A DNA stretch of 64,000 bases from Streptomyces sindenensis (GCF_014649035.1 NZ_BMSG01000001.1:124001-188000); one strand, 5' to 3'; shown: positions 41,484 to 51,962, counted from the first letter of the stretch. Made by a program: numbers and translations. Notes: a model not told the origin generated them from the sequence alone.

Positions 41484-42566
41484 TCACCAGCGGGGCGGCG
41501 GGGACGAGGGCGGAGGCCCGAAGCCGCCGCCGGGCGGAGGGCCGAAGCCGGGGGCCTGGGGCGGCTGATGGCCCTGCGGTCCGGGCTGACCGGGGGCCGG
41601 GGCGCCCCAGCCGCCGTCCCAGGAGTTCGGGCCGCCCCAGGGGCCCGCGGCACCGCCGGGGGTCCGTTCGACGCCCTTGCGGGCGAGCAGGAGGATCACC
41701 ACGGGCCCGATGAGGAGCGAGCCGACGTGGCTCAGCAGGGTCAGCTGCGCCTCGATGTCCAGGTCGGTGAACCGTTCGTACAGCTCGAAGTGGATGATGC
41801 GCGCCAGGCCCAGCGCGCCGGAGGCGAGGATGAACCCGCCGGCGATCAGGCCGAGCGGTCGGGCGAGGGCCGCCCCGGCGACCGCGCCGACGGCCGCCAC
41901 CAGGGACATCAGGATGATCGCCACGGTGACCCAGCCGGGCGGCCCCTCGGTGAGCGGGGTGTTCAGGGGTGCCCCGCCGATGAACCACTCGGGGTAGAGC
42001 CCGGACGGGAGGACGAACGGCTGCCGGATCTCCCAGGCGGTGAAGATCACCGCCTGAAGACCGAGGAGCAGGAAGACGGCCACCCCCGCACCCCGCCCCG
42101 GGCCCGCCGGGCGCTCCTCGCCCTGCGGCACGGGGCGGCGGCCCGCCGCCCCCACGACGATCAGGGCGAGCCCGGCCACCAGCGCGGCGTACGTGGTGAG
42201 CAGCGCCCGGTCGCGGAGCTCCTCCGGGGCCGGGGCGTCGGCGACGGTCCAGACACCGGGCAGCCGCAGGACGACGGTGACGACCCCGGTGACGATCAGG
42301 ACCGAGGCCGCGGAGGCGGATCGGAGTGCCGCCACGGCGGCAGCGGCGTAGGCCAGCAGCAGGACGAGGCTGGTGGAAGTGGTGGTGGGCCGCAGCACGT
42401 CCCGGAGGTTCGCAGTGCCCGACCAGTACTCCCAGACCGGCCCCGGTCCGTCGGCGGCCCGTATGTCCCGCCCGATCCAGGCCACAACCACCAGTGCCAG
42501 CACCGCGCACAGAACCGCGCCGGTGATTCTCGCTCCCCGTGTAAGTGTCACCCGCTGATACTCCAT
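41484..42566 (-). CDS. Multi-span membrane protein with Pro/Gly-rich tail
   Basis: This 360-aa protein has about seven hydrophobic helices between residues 10 and 300, with short loops such as EIRQPFVLPSGLYPEWFIGG and FELYERFTDLDIEAQL. The C-terminal 60 residues are Gly/Pro/Trp-rich (PFGPP-type repeats) and probably cytoplasmic. ATG 42566 is supported by homology of the hydrophobic start. I do not recognise a characterised family. It converges with the S9 peptidase gene. Confidence 0.75.
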   Translation of the reverse strand: MEYQRVTLTRGARITGAVLCAVLALVVVAWIGRDIRAADGPGPVWEYWSGTANLRDVLRPTTTSTSLVLLLAYAAAAVAALRSASAASVLIVTGVVTVVLRLPGVWTVADAPAPEELRDRALLTTYAALVAGLALIVVGAAGRRPVPQGEERPAGPGRGAGVAVFLLLGLQAVIFTAWEIRQPFVLPSGLYPEWFIGGAPLNTPLTEGPPGWVTVAIILMSLVAAVGAVAGAALARPLGLIAGGFILASGALGLARIIHFELYERFTDLDIEAQLTLLSHVGSLLIGPVVILLLARKGVERTPGGAAGPWGGPNSWDGGWGAPAPGQPGPQGHQPPQAPGFGPPPGGGFGPPPSSPPPRW

Positions 42567-42755
42567 TGCCCCGAACGGATGAACAAGTCCGCTCGCGGGG
42601 CGGGGCGGTGGCGGCGGGCGACCGGCCGGAGCGCCAGGACGACGCTCCGGCCGGACCACGGCACCCGCACGGCCGTACGCTGTTCAGCATGGGGCGTTCG
42701 TATATCGGAGCGGCGACGGCGAAGTTGCTTACGTGTTAACGGTCCTGACGCCGGT

Positions 42756-44015
42756 TCATGACGTTTCGTCCTCCCTGGACCCCGGCTGTTCCCTCGGCTC
42801 CTCCGAGCCCTCCGAGCCCTCCGGCCCCTCCGGCTCCTCCGGCTCCTCCGCCCCCGGGGCCTCCGCGGGCCCCGGGATCTCCAGCTCCGCCTCCGTCGGC
42901 ACCACGTGCTTCTCCTCCGCGAAGTGGCAGGCCGAGTCGTGCCGGGCCGGGGTGTCGACGAGCCGGAACTCCGCCGGGACCGCCAGCAGCGGGACCTCCA
43001 GCTCGCACCGCTCCTGCGCCTTCCAGCAGCGGGTGCGGAAGCGGCAGCCGGAGGGGATGTTGGCGGGCGAGGGGACGTCACCGTGCAGGATGATCCGTTC
43101 CCGGTGCTCGCGGGCGGTCGGGTCGGGTACGGGGACGGCGGACAGCAGCGCCTGGGTGTACGGGTGGGTGGGGTGGTCGTAGATCTCCGCGTCGGAGCCG
43201 ATCTCCACGATCCGGCCCAGGTACATCACACCGACCCGGTCGGAGATGTGCCGGACGATGGACAGGTCGTGCGCGATGAAGACGAAGCTGAGGTTGAACT
43301 CCGCCTGGAGCCGGTCCAGCAGGTTGACCACCTGGGCCTGGACGGAGACGTCGAGCGCGGAGACGGGTTCGTCGGCGACGATGATCTCCGGGTTGAGCGC
43401 GAGGCCGCGCGCGATGCCGATGCGCTGGCGCTGACCGCCGGAGAACTGGTGCGGATAGCGGTTGATGTACTCCGGGTTGAGTCCGACGACGTCCAGCAGA
43501 TCCTGGACCTTCTGGCGGCGGCTGCCCTTCGGGGCGACCTCGGGGTGGATCTCGTACGGCTCCCCGATGATGTCGCCGACCGTCATCCGCGGGTTCAGCG
43601 AGGTGTACGGGTCCTGGAACACCATCTGGATGTTGCGGCGCACCGCCTTCAGCGCCCGGCCGGAGAGCTTGGAGATGTCCTCGCCCTTGTAGCGGATCGC
43701 CCCGGCGGTGGGGCGTTCCAGGTGGACGAGCATCTTGGCGACGGTGGACTTGCCGCAGCCCGACTCCCCCACGATGCCCAGCGTCTCGCCCGCGTACAGG
43801 TCGAAGTCGACGCCGTCGACGGCCCGGACCGCGCCGATCTGCCGCTTGAAGAGGATGCCCTGGGTGAGCGGGTAGTGCTTGGCCAGGCCGCGGACCTGGA
43901 GGATCGGGTCGCCCTCCGTGTACGGCGCGACGGCGTCCTCGCGGGCCTGGGAGAGCAGCGTGGAGCCGGCCGCGCCACCGCCGGTCTTGGCACTCTCGTC
44001 GCGGTCAGCGTGCAT
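42756..44015 (-). CDS. Oligopeptide ABC transporter ATPase, DppF-type (cassette A)
   Basis: This 419-aa cytoplasmic ATPase powers peptide import. Walker A is GESGCGKST, the signature FSGGQRQR, Walker [13 protein letters not shown], and the C-terminal oligopeptide-specific segment contains the iron-sulfur-type cysteines [14 protein letters not shown]. About 40 acidic Glu/Pro/Gly residues form the tail. ATG 44015 overlaps the upstream DppD-like gene by 11 bases. It is the last gene of cassette A, whose order is binding protein, two permeases, DppD-type, DppF-type. Confidence 0.92.
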   Translation of the reverse strand: MHADRDESAKTGGGAAGSTLLSQAREDAVAPYTEGDPILQVRGLAKHYPLTQGILFKRQIGAVRAVDGVDFDLYAGETLGIVGESGCGKSTVAKMLVHLERPTAGAIRYKGEDISKLSGRALKAVRRNIQMVFQDPYTSLNPRMTVGDIIGEPYEIHPEVAPKGSRRQKVQDLLDVVGLNPEYINRYPHQFSGGQRQRIGIARGLALNPEIIVADEPVSALDVSVQAQVVNLLDRLQAEFNLSFVFIAHDLSIVRHISDRVGVMYLGRIVEIGSDAEIYDHPTHPYTQALLSAVPVPDPTAREHRERIILHGDVPSPANIPSGCRFRTRCWKAQERCELEVPLLAVPAEFRLVDTPARHDSACHFAEEKHVVPTEAELEIPGPAEAPGAEEPEEPEGPEGSEGSEEPREQPGSREDETS

Positions 44016-44982
44016 CGAGCGTCTCCTTCCAGAAGTGGCAGGCGCTCCGGCGCTGCTGGTCCACCTCGTAGAGCGGCGGCACATCGCTGCGGCACACGCC
44101 CCTCGCCATCGGGCAGCGGGGGTTGAAGGCGCAGCCGGGCGGGATGCGCGTGAGGTTGGGCGGCAGGCCCTTGATCGCGTACAGCTCCCGGCCCTTCTGG
44201 TCCAGGCGCGGGATCGACTGGAGGAGGCCCTTGGTGTACGGGTGGGCGGGGGCCTTGTAGATCTCGTGGACGGGGGCGGTCTCGACGATGCGGCCCGCGT
44301 ACATCACGGCGATCTTGTCGGCGACGTCGGCGACGACGCCGAGGTCGTGGGTGATCAGGATGAGGCCCATGTTCAGCTCGCGCTGGAGCTCCGCGAGGAG
44401 GTCCATGACCTGGGCCTGGACGGTGACGTCGAGCGCGGTAGTGGGCTCGTCGGCGATGATCAGGGAGGGTTCCAGGGCCATCGCCATGGCGATCATGATG
44501 CGCTGGCGCATACCGCCGGAGAACTGGTGCGGGTACTGGTTGACGCGTTCCTTGGCGGCGGGGATGCGGACCCGGTCCATCAGTTCGACCGCCTTGGCTT
44601 TGGCGTCCTTGCGGGACATGCCGCGGTGCACGACGAACATCTCGCCGAGCTGTTCGCCGACGGTGAGGACCGGGTTCAGCGAGGACAGGGCGTCCTGGAA
44701 GATCATGGCCATCTCCTGGCCGCGGATCTTCCGCCGCTCGTCCGGCCTGAGCTTCAGCAGGTCCTGGTCCTTGAAGAGGATCTCCCCGCCGGCGATCTTC
44801 CCGGGCGGCATGTCGAGGATGCCCATGACGGCCTGGGCGGTGACGGACTTGCCGGAGCCGGACTCGCCGAGCACGGCGAGCGTCTCGCCCTCGGCCACCG
44901 AGTAGTTGACCCCGTTGACGGCCTTGGCGACGCCTTCGCGGGTGTGGAACTCCACGTACAGATCGCGCACTTCGAGCAACAT
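44005..44982 (-). CDS. Oligopeptide ABC transporter ATPase, DppD-type (cassette A)
   Basis: This 325-aa ATPase pairs with the DppF-type subunit. Walker A is GESGSGKSV, the signature FSGGMRQR, Walker [13 protein letters not shown], and the C-terminus has the [14 protein letters not shown] cysteine cluster typical of oligopeptide ATPases. It starts at ATG 44982, 14 bases after the DppC-like permease gene, and overlaps the next gene by 11 bases. Confidence 0.92.
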   Translation of the reverse strand: MLLEVRDLYVEFHTREGVAKAVNGVNYSVAEGETLAVLGESGSGKSVTAQAVMGILDMPPGKIAGGEILFKDQDLLKLRPDERRKIRGQEMAMIFQDALSSLNPVLTVGEQLGEMFVVHRGMSRKDAKAKAVELMDRVRIPAAKERVNQYPHQFSGGMRQRIMIAMAMALEPSLIIADEPTTALDVTVQAQVMDLLAELQRELNMGLILITHDLGVVADVADKIAVMYAGRIVETAPVHEIYKAPAHPYTKGLLQSIPRLDQKGRELYAIKGLPPNLTRIPPGCAFNPRCPMARGVCRSDVPPLYEVDQQRRSACHFWKETLDAR

Positions 44983-44995
44983 GGCAACCGGCTCC

Positions 44996-45973
44996 TCAGC
45001 GCAGCTTGGGGTCGAGGGCGTCGCGCACCGCGTCGCCGAGCATGATGAACGCGAGCACGGTGACCGCCAGCGCTCCGGCGGGCCAGAGCAGCATGTGCGG
45101 GGCGTTGCGGATGTAGTTGGCGGCCGCGGAGATGTCGATGCCCCAGGAGACGGCCGGGTCCTTCAGGCCGACGCCGAGGAAGGAGAGGGTCGCCTCCAGC
45201 GAGATGTACGTGCCGAGCGCGATGGTCGCCACGACGATGACCGGGGCGATGGCGTTCGGGGTGATGTGGCGCAGCATCATGCGGGAGTTGGAGGCGCCGA
45301 GCGCGCGGGCCGCCTGGACGTAGTCGTTCTGTTTGGCGGTGATGACCGAGCCGCGGGCGATGCGGGCGATCTGCGGCCAGCCGAGCAGGACGATGAACCC
45401 GACGACGGGCCAGACGGTGGAGCTGGTGACGACGGAGAGGAAGACCAGGCCGCCGAGGACGACGGGGATGCCGAAGAAGACGTCGGTGAGGCGGGAGAGG
45501 ATCGCGTCCCACCAGCCGCCGAAGAAGCCCGCGAGTCCGCCGAGGACGCTGCCGAGGAGCGCGACGCCGAGGGTGGCGCAGACGCCGACGGTCACCGAGG
45601 TGCGGGTGCCGTAGACGACGCGGGTGTAGACGTCGCGGCCCTGCGGGTCGAAGCCGAAGGGGTGGCCGGGCTCGGAGCCCTTCTGCGCGTCGGCCAGGTC
45701 CGCCTGGAGGGGGTCGCCGCTCGCGATGAGCGAGGGCCAGATCGAGATGATCACCAGGAAGAGGATGACCAGCGAGGAGATGATGAAGACCGGGTTGCGC
45801 CGCAGGTCGCGCCAGGCGTCCGACCAGAGGCTGCGCGGCTTTCCGGCCGGTCCGGTGCCGTCGGGCCCGCCCGGGTTCTTCTCCAGGCTGGTGCCCTCCT
45901 CCATGGCGAGGTCCGTCGGGGCCCCGGCGCCCCCCTGGGAGATCGCTTCGTCCGGCGTCTGCGGCTCAGGCAT
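44996..45973 (-). CDS. Oligopeptide ABC transporter permease, DppC-type (cassette A)
   Basis: This 325-aa inner-membrane protein forms half of the peptide channel. A cytoplasmic N-terminus of about 65 residues precedes five or six helices. The EAA-type coupling loop is AARALGASNSRMMLRHITPNA. The C-terminus ends with MLGDAVRDALDPKLR, the usual DppC tail. It overlaps the upstream permease gene by eight bases. Confidence 0.92.
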   Translation of the reverse strand: MPEPQTPDEAISQGGAGAPTDLAMEEGTSLEKNPGGPDGTGPAGKPRSLWSDAWRDLRRNPVFIISSLVILFLVIISIWPSLIASGDPLQADLADAQKGSEPGHPFGFDPQGRDVYTRVVYGTRTSVTVGVCATLGVALLGSVLGGLAGFFGGWWDAILSRLTDVFFGIPVVLGGLVFLSVVTSSTVWPVVGFIVLLGWPQIARIARGSVITAKQNDYVQAARALGASNSRMMLRHITPNAIAPVIVVATIALGTYISLEATLSFLGVGLKDPAVSWGIDISAAANYIRNAPHMLLWPAGALAVTVLAFIMLGDAVRDALDPKLR

Positions 45974-46889
45974 AGCGGATCCTCGGGTCGAGTACGGCGT
46001 ACAGGAGGTCGACGATCAGGTTGGCGGCCAGGAAGACGAGGACGAGGATCGTGACGAAGCCGACGACGGTCTGGGAGTTCTGTCGCAGGATGCCCTGGTA
46101 GAGCTGGTAGCCGACGCCGTGGATGTTGAAGATCCGCTCGGTGACGATGGCCCCGCCCATCAGCGCGCCCACGTCGGTGCCGATGAAGGTCACGACGGGG
46201 ATGAGCGAGTTGCGCAGCAGGTGCCGTACGACGACCCGGCGGCGGGGCAGGCCCTTGGCGACGGCGGTGCGTACGTAGTCGGCGCGGGCGTTCTCGGCGA
46301 TCGAGGTCCGGGTGAGCCGGGTGACGTAGGCGAGCGAGACCGAGGCGAGGACCAGTCCGGGCACGAGGAGTTCGTCGAAGGTGGGGTCGGCGGAGACGGA
46401 GGGCTTGATGATGCCCCACTTGACGCCCAGGAGGAGCTGGAGCAGCAGGCCGGTGACGAAGGTGGGGACGGCGATGACGATCAGCGTCAGGATGAGGACG
46501 GTGGTGTCGACGGGGCGGCCGCGCCGCAGACCGGTGACGACGCCGAGGCTGATGCCGATGACGACCTCGAAGACGACCGCGACGATGGTCAGCCGGATGG
46601 TGATGGGGAAGGCGGTGCCCATCAGCTCGGTGACCTTCTGCCCGTTGAACGCGGTGCCGAAGTCGCCGGTGAACACGTTGCCCATGTAGGTGAGGTATTG
46701 CTGCCAGACCGGCTTGTCGAGGCCGAACTCGGAGCGCAGCTGGGCGGCGGTGGCCGGGTCGCACTGGCGGTCGCCGCAGAGGCCCGCGATGGGGTCGCCC
46801 ATCACGTTCACCATGAGGAAGATCAACAGCGTGGTGCCGAAGAAGACGGGGATCATCTGCAGCAGCCGCCGGATCACATAACGTCCCAT
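45966..46889 (-). CDS. Oligopeptide ABC transporter permease, DppB-type (cassette A)
   Basis: This 307-aa permease begins MGRYVIRRLLQMIPVFFG, the typical DppB start, with six predicted helices. The coupling loop is AVAKGLPRRRVVVRHLLRNSL and the C-terminus is DLLYAVLDPRIRYA. It follows the binding-protein gene after a 104-base spacer containing a strong hairpin. It overlaps the DppC-type gene by eight bases. Confidence 0.92.
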   Translation of the reverse strand: MGRYVIRRLLQMIPVFFGTTLLIFLMVNVMGDPIAGLCGDRQCDPATAAQLRSEFGLDKPVWQQYLTYMGNVFTGDFGTAFNGQKVTELMGTAFPITIRLTIVAVVFEVVIGISLGVVTGLRRGRPVDTTVLILTLIVIAVPTFVTGLLLQLLLGVKWGIIKPSVSADPTFDELLVPGLVLASVSLAYVTRLTRTSIAENARADYVRTAVAKGLPRRRVVVRHLLRNSLIPVVTFIGTDVGALMGGAIVTERIFNIHGVGYQLYQGILRQNSQTVVGFVTILVLVFLAANLIVDLLYAVLDPRIRYA

Positions 46890-46933
46890 GAGGGGCTCCG
46901 GGGGTCGGTTCGAGCAGTACCGGGCATGGAGTG

Positions 46934-46981
46934 CGCGGACGGCCGGGGCGCCGGTGTGCCGGAGCGCCCCGGCCGTCCGCG
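46934..46981 (-). terminator. Hairpin between binding-protein and permease genes (cassette A)
   Basis: An 18-base perfect stem (46934-46951 with 46964-46981) with a 12-base loop lies between the lipoprotein stop and the permease start. It probably lets the binding protein be made in excess of the permeases. Confidence 0.7.
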
Positions 46982-46993
46982 TCGCTCAGCGCG

Positions 46994-48631
46994 TCACTTG
47001 ACGGTGATCTCTTCGTAGACCGGGACGCTGAACGGGTTCAGCGCGACGTTGTCCACCCGGTCCGAGTAGCCGGCACTGCCGTTCTGGTACCAGAGCGGGA
47101 TGACCGGCATCTCCGTGACGAGGATCTTCTCCGCGTCCTGGAAGGTGGTGATCGCCTTGGCCTTGTCGCTCTCGGCGTTGGCCTTGTCGACGAGGTCGTC
47201 GAACTGCTGGTTGCTCCACTTGCCGTCGTTGGACGGGGCGTTGGTGTAGTAGAGCGGCTGGAGGAAGTTCTGGATCAGCGGGTAGTCCATCTGCCAGCCC
47301 GCGCGCCAGGCGCTGGTCAGCTTCTGGGTGGAGACCTGGGCGCGGAAGTCGGCGAAGGTGCCGACGGGCCCGCCGACGCAGGCCTTGTTGTTGCCCATGA
47401 CGTTGTTGATGCTGTTGCAGACGGCGTCGACCCATTCCTTGTGGGAGCCGGTGTCCGCGTTGTACGAGATCTTCAGCTGGCCGCCGGGGATGCCGCCGCC
47501 CTCGTCGATCAGCTTCTTGGCCTCGGCCTTGTTGTACGTGCACTCCTTGCCGCAGAGCCCTTCCTTGAAGCCGCCCTCCTCGCCGAGGACCGGGGAGGTC
47601 CAGTCGGAGGCGGGGGTGCGGGTCTTCTGGAAGATCTGGTCGGTGATCTGCGGGCGGTTGATCGCCATCGACAGGCCCTGGCGGACCTTGCGGGCGTCGT
47701 CGGTGTCCCACTCCTTCTCGTAGAAGGGGAAGGCCAGGGTCTGGATGATGCCGGCGGGGGTGTTGATGTACCGGTCGCCGAGGTCGGCCTCGACGTTGCG
47801 GAGCTGGGAGGCGGGCACGTCGTCGACGAGGTCGAGGTTGCCCGCGGTCAGGTCGGTGTAGGCGGTGTTGTTGTCGGTGAAGACCTTGAGGTCGACGCCG
47901 CCGTTCTTCGCCTTGTCCTCGCCCGGGTAGTCGTCCCACTTGCGCAGCTTCATCGAGGAGCCCTTGGCGTACGACTCGATGGTGTACGGGCCGTTCCCGA
48001 TGGGCTTGGAGAGCCAGGCGTCGTGGTCGTCGTAGAACGCCTTGGGCAGCGGGACGAAGGCGGAGTAGCCGAGGGTGTCGGGCCACAGGGAGAACTTCTG
48101 GGTGAGCTTGGCGGTGAAGGTCAGGTCGTCGACGACCTTCAGTCCTGACAGGGTCTCGGCGGAGGCGGACCCGGACTCCGGGTGGACCTTGTCGTAGCCC
48201 TCGATGTACTGGAAGAAGTAGGCGTTCTTCTGGTTGTTCTTCAGGGCCGCGCCGTAGTTCCAGGCGTCCACGAAGGACTTGGCGGTGACCTTCTCGCCGT
48301 TGGAGAACGTCCAGCCGTCCTTGAGCTTGATCGTGAAGTTCTGGGAGTCCTTCGAGTCGATGGACTCGGCGAGCATGTTCTTCGCCTCGCCGGTCTTCGG
48401 GTCGTAGCGGATGAGTCCGCGGAAGACCATGTCGAGGACCTTGCCGCCCTGCACCTCGTTGGTGTTGGCCGGCTCCAGCGGGTTCTGCGGGTCTCCCCAG
48501 GAGGAGCTGACGATGCCGTCGGCGCCGCCGCCGCTGCCGCCACCGTCGCCGTCACCGCCGCCGCAGGCCGTCGCTGCCAGGGCGACGGCCACCGCACATG
48601 CGGCCCACCTGACCTTTGTGGCTCCGCGCAT
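46994..48631 (-). CDS. Peptide-binding lipoprotein, family 5 (cassette A)
   Basis: This 545-aa extracellular solute-binding protein delivers peptides to the permease. The lipobox is LAATACGG, cleaved before Cys, and the linker is Gly/Asp-rich. The family 5 core includes LKDGWTFSNGEKVTAKSFVDAW and VRQGLSMAINRPQITDQI. It is the first gene of cassette A and follows the cassette B terminator by about 100 bases. Confidence 0.92.
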   Translation of the reverse strand: MRGATKVRWAACAVAVALAATACGGGDGDGGGSGGGADGIVSSSWGDPQNPLEPANTNEVQGGKVLDMVFRGLIRYDPKTGEAKNMLAESIDSKDSQNFTIKLKDGWTFSNGEKVTAKSFVDAWNYGAALKNNQKNAYFFQYIEGYDKVHPESGSASAETLSGLKVVDDLTFTAKLTQKFSLWPDTLGYSAFVPLPKAFYDDHDAWLSKPIGNGPYTIESYAKGSSMKLRKWDDYPGEDKAKNGGVDLKVFTDNNTAYTDLTAGNLDLVDDVPASQLRNVEADLGDRYINTPAGIIQTLAFPFYEKEWDTDDARKVRQGLSMAINRPQITDQIFQKTRTPASDWTSPVLGEEGGFKEGLCGKECTYNKAEAKKLIDEGGGIPGGQLKISYNADTGSHKEWVDAVCNSINNVMGNNKACVGGPVGTFADFRAQVSTQKLTSAWRAGWQMDYPLIQNFLQPLYYTNAPSNDGKWSNQQFDDLVDKANAESDKAKAITTFQDAEKILVTEMPVIPLWYQNGSAGYSDRVDNVALNPFSVPVYEEITVK

Positions 48632-48734
48632 GAAGTGCCTCCTAGAGTCATCGAGTAGCTCAATGCCTCATATCACCCCATAACGTTGCGTACCGCATGC
48701 GGGATTGCCCCGTACGGGCGGGAGGACAGCGAAG

Positions 48735-48777
48735 ACGACCGAGGCCCGGCCCCCTCGGGGGGCCGGGCCTCGGTCGT
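48735..48777 (-). terminator. Terminator after cassette B
   Basis: A 20-base perfect stem (48735-48754 with 48758-48777) and three-base loop follows the DppF-type gene (stop 48795) on the minus strand. It separates cassette B from cassette A. Confidence 0.82.
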
Positions 48778-48794
48778 TCGACCTGCGGGATCGG

Positions 48795-49943
48795 TTACGC
48801 CGCGTGCACGACGTCCTTCTCCTCGGCGAAGTGGCACGCCGACTCGTGCGCGGCCGGGGTGGCCGACGAGACGAAGCGCTCGGGGATCGCCAGCAGGGGC
48901 TCCTCCGTCGCGCAGCGCTCCTCCGCCTTCCAGCAGCGGGTGCGGAAGCGGCAGCCCGACGGCGGGTTCGCCGGTGACGGGACGTCACCGGTCAGGATGA
49001 TCCGCTCGCGTCCCTCGCGGGCCGACGGGTCGGGGACCGGGACCGCGGAGAGCAGCGCCTGGGTGTAGGGGTGCGTCGGGTGGTCGTAGATCTGCGTGTC
49101 CGTGCCGATCTCGGCCATCTTCCCGAGGTACATCACGCCGACCCGGTCGGAGATGTGCCGGACGATGGACAGGTCGTGCGCGATGAAGACGTAGGACAGG
49201 TTGAACTCGTCCTGGAGCTTCTCCATCAGGTTGATGACCTGGGCCTGCACCGACACGTCGAGCGCGGAGACCGGCTCGTCGCAGATGATGATCTCCGGGT
49301 TGAGCGCGAGGCCGCGCGCGATGCCGATGCGCTGGCGCTGACCGCCGGAGAACTGGTGCGGGTACCGGTTGATGTACTCCGGGTTCAGACCCACGACGTC
49401 CAGGAGCTCCTGGACGCGGCGGCGCCGGTCGCCCTTCGGGGCCACCTCGGGGTGGATGGCGAAGGGTTCCCCGATGATGTCGCCGACCGTCATACGCGGG
49501 TTCAGGGACGTGTACGGGTCCTGGAACACCATCTGGATGTTGCGGCGCACCGCCTTCAGCGCGCGCCCGGACAGCTTGGTGATGTCCTGGCCCTTGTAGA
49601 AGACCTCACCGGCCGTCGCCCGCTCCAGGGTCATCAGGAGCTTGGCGACCGTGGACTTGCCACAGCCGGACTCGCCCACGATGCCCAGGGTCTCACCGGC
49701 GTACAGGTCGAAGGAGATCCCGTCGACGGCCTTGACCGCGCCGATCTGCTTTTTGAAGAGGATGCCCTGGGTCAGCGGGAAGTGCTTGACCAGGTTGCGC
49801 ACCTGGAGAATCGGCTCGCCCTGGCTGACGGGCGCGTCGATGGCGGCTACGGCCTCCGCCTCGGTCGCGGCGTCCACGGCCTCCGCCTCGGAGACGTTCG
49901 GGGTGGCGTCCACGGGCTCCTGCTCCTTCTTGAGCTCAGCCAT
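48795..49943 (-). CDS. Oligopeptide ABC transporter ATPase, DppF-type (cassette B)
   Basis: This 382-aa ATPase is a close paralogue of the cassette A protein: [29 protein letters not shown] and [14 protein letters not shown]. The N-terminal 45 residues are Glu/Ala-rich and unlike the paralogue. The start at 49943 overlaps the DppD-type gene by eight bases. Confidence 0.92.
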   Translation of the reverse strand: MAELKKEQEPVDATPNVSEAEAVDAATEAEAVAAIDAPVSQGEPILQVRNLVKHFPLTQGILFKKQIGAVKAVDGISFDLYAGETLGIVGESGCGKSTVAKLLMTLERATAGEVFYKGQDITKLSGRALKAVRRNIQMVFQDPYTSLNPRMTVGDIIGEPFAIHPEVAPKGDRRRRVQELLDVVGLNPEYINRYPHQFSGGQRQRIGIARGLALNPEIIICDEPVSALDVSVQAQVINLMEKLQDEFNLSYVFIAHDLSIVRHISDRVGVMYLGKMAEIGTDTQIYDHPTHPYTQALLSAVPVPDPSAREGRERIILTGDVPSPANPPSGCRFRTRCWKAEERCATEEPLLAIPERFVSSATPAAHESACHFAEEKDVVHAA

Positions 49944-50994
49944 GGATCGTCTCCTTCCAGAAGTGGCACGCGCTGCCGCGGCCGGCCAGCTCCGTGCCGT
50001 CCTGCTCGGTCACCGGAGCGAGCGGCGGGACGTCGGTGCGGCAGATGTCCTGTGCCTTGGGGCAGCGCGGGCTGAAGGCGCAGCCCGTGGGGATACGGGT
50101 CAGGTTGGGCGGCAGGCCCTTGATCGCGTAGAGCTCCTGGCCCTTCTGGTCCAGGCGCGGGATCGAGTCGAGCAGACCCCGGGTGTAGGGGTGGGCCGGG
50201 CGGCTGTACAGCTCGCCGACCGGGGCCGTCTCCACGATCCGGCCCGCGTACATCACGGCGATCTTGTCCGCGACGTCGGCGACGACGCCGAGGTCGTGGG
50301 TGATCAGGATCAGACCCATGTTGTACTCGCGCTGGAGCTCGGCCAGCAGGTCCATGACCTGGGCCTGCACCGTCACGTCGAGCGCGGTGGTCGGCTCGTC
50401 GGCGATGATCAGGTCCGGCTCCAGGGCCAGCGCCATGGCGATCATGATGCGCTGGCGCATACCGCCGGAGAACTGGTGCGGGTAGTCCGAGACACGGGCC
50501 GCCGCCGCCGGGATCTTGACCTGGTCCATCAGCTCGATGGACTTGGCCTTGGCGTCCTTGCGGGACAGGCCCTGGTGAACCCGGAACATCTCGCCGAGCT
50601 GGTAGCCCACGGTGAGGACCGGGTTCAGCGAGGACAGCGCGTCCTGGAAGATCATCGCGATCTTGCGGCCGCGGATCTTCCGGCGCTCCTCGTTGGACAT
50701 CTTCAGCATGTCCTGGCCGCGGAAGAGGATCTCGCCCTGCGTGATCTTCCCGGGCGGCATGTCGAGGATGCCCATGATGGTCTGCGCGGTCACGGACTTG
50801 CCGGAGCCGGACTCGCCGAGCACGGCGAGCGTCTCGCCGGCGCTGACGGTGTAGTTCACACCGTTGACCGCCTTGGCGACACCGTCGCGGGTGTGGAACT
50901 CCACGTGCAGGTCGCGGACGTCGAGCAGTGGACCGTCGCCACTCACGGACTCCCGCGGTGCGGGGACGTGAGCCGTCTTGTCGATGGTGGTCAC
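49936..50994 (-). CDS. Oligopeptide ABC transporter ATPase, DppD-type (cassette B)
   Basis: This 352-aa ATPase has [29 protein letters not shown] and the CAFSPRCPKAQDIC cluster. The GTG at 50994 is supported by GGGAGGCGTTC upstream; the frame to 51156 runs into the permease gene and is not supported. It ends eight bases inside the DppF-type gene. The C-terminus differs from the cassette A copy by several extra residues (VTEQDGTELAGRGS). Confidence 0.92.
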   Translation of the reverse strand: MTTIDKTAHVPAPRESVSGDGPLLDVRDLHVEFHTRDGVAKAVNGVNYTVSAGETLAVLGESGSGKSVTAQTIMGILDMPPGKITQGEILFRGQDMLKMSNEERRKIRGRKIAMIFQDALSSLNPVLTVGYQLGEMFRVHQGLSRKDAKAKSIELMDQVKIPAAAARVSDYPHQFSGGMRQRIMIAMALALEPDLIIADEPTTALDVTVQAQVMDLLAELQREYNMGLILITHDLGVVADVADKIAVMYAGRIVETAPVGELYSRPAHPYTRGLLDSIPRLDQKGQELYAIKGLPPNLTRIPTGCAFSPRCPKAQDICRTDVPPLAPVTEQDGTELAGRGSACHFWKETIHG

Positions 50995-51005
50995 GAACGC
51001 CTCCC

Positions 51006-51962
51006 TCAGCGCATCTTGGGGTCGAGGGCGTTGCGGACCGCATCGCCGAACATCAGGAAGGACAGCACCGTGATCGAGACCATCACCGAGGGGATGATCA
51101 GGACCGTCGGAACGTTGCGGAGCTGGTCCTTCGCTGCGGACACATCGATACCCCACGAGACCGTCGGCTCGGCGAGGCCGATACCGAGGAACGACAGGGT
51201 GGCCTCGGCGGCGATGTAACCGCCGAGCGCGATGGTGGCGACCACGATCACCGGAGCGATGGCGTTCGGCAGGATGTGCCGCGTCATGATCCGGGTGGTG
51301 GAGGCGCCGAGCGCCTTGGCGGCGACCACGTAGTCGGACTGCTTGATCGTGATGACCGAGCCTCGGGCGACACGGGCGATGGACGTCCAGCCGAGGAAGG
51401 ACAGGGAGAGGATGACGACCCAGACGGAGCGCTCCTCGAAGGTGGTCAGGATGACCATGGCGCCGACGATGAAGGGAACGCCGAAGAAGACATCGGTGAC
51501 ACGGGACAGGATCGTGTCGATCCAGCCGCCGAAGTATCCGGCGAGCATGCCGATCACCAGACCGGTGATGGTGACCGCGATGGTCACGATCACGCCGACC
51601 ATGATGGACGCGCGGGCTCCGTAGATCAGACGCGCGTAGATGGAACGGCCCTGGACGTCGTAACCGAGCCAGTCGGGGGCGAAGAAGTGTCCCCAGTTCG
51701 GCCTCTGGAGGTAGTGCTCGGCCAGGTTGGCGTCCCGCGGCGAGGCGCTGGTGAACAGGCCCGGGAAGATCGCCATGACGGCGAGCAGCAGGATCAGCAC
51801 CATCGAGACGAGGAAGAGCGGGTTGCGGCGCAGGTCGTGCCAGGCGTCGGACCAGAGACTGCGCGGCTTGCCGGGCGTGGGCCCGGAGTCCGTCGTGGTC
51901 GGTGTCTGAGCTGCGGCGGCCGAAGCGTCGGTGCTCTTGGTGAGTGCGGTGGTGTCAGGCAT
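51006..51962 (-). CDS. Oligopeptide ABC transporter permease, DppC-type (cassette B)
   Basis: This 318-aa permease has an N-terminal Ser/Thr/Pro-rich cytoplasmic tail, then five or six helices and the coupling loop AAKALGASTTRIMTRHILPNA. The C-terminus is MFGDAVRNALDPKMR. It overlaps the DppB-type gene by eight bases. Confidence 0.92.
   Translation of the reverse strand: MPDTTALTKSTDASAAAAQTPTTTDSGPTPGKPRSLWSDAWHDLRRNPLFLVSMVLILLLAVMAIFPGLFTSASPRDANLAEHYLQRPNWGHFFAPDWLGYDVQGRSIYARLIYGARASIMVGVIVTIAVTITGLVIGMLAGYFGGWIDTILSRVTDVFFGVPFIVGAMVILTTFEERSVWVVILSLSFLGWTSIARVARGSVITIKQSDYVVAAKALGASTTRIMTRHILPNAIAPVIVVATIALGGYIAAEATLSFLGIGLAEPTVSWGIDVSAAKDQLRNVPTVLIIPSVMVSITVLSFLMFGDAVRNALDPKMR

Noticed and set aside
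42690..42739. Micro-frame MGRSYIGAATAKLLTC
   Set aside because: Sixteen codons with no ribosome-binding site and no similarity that I can name.
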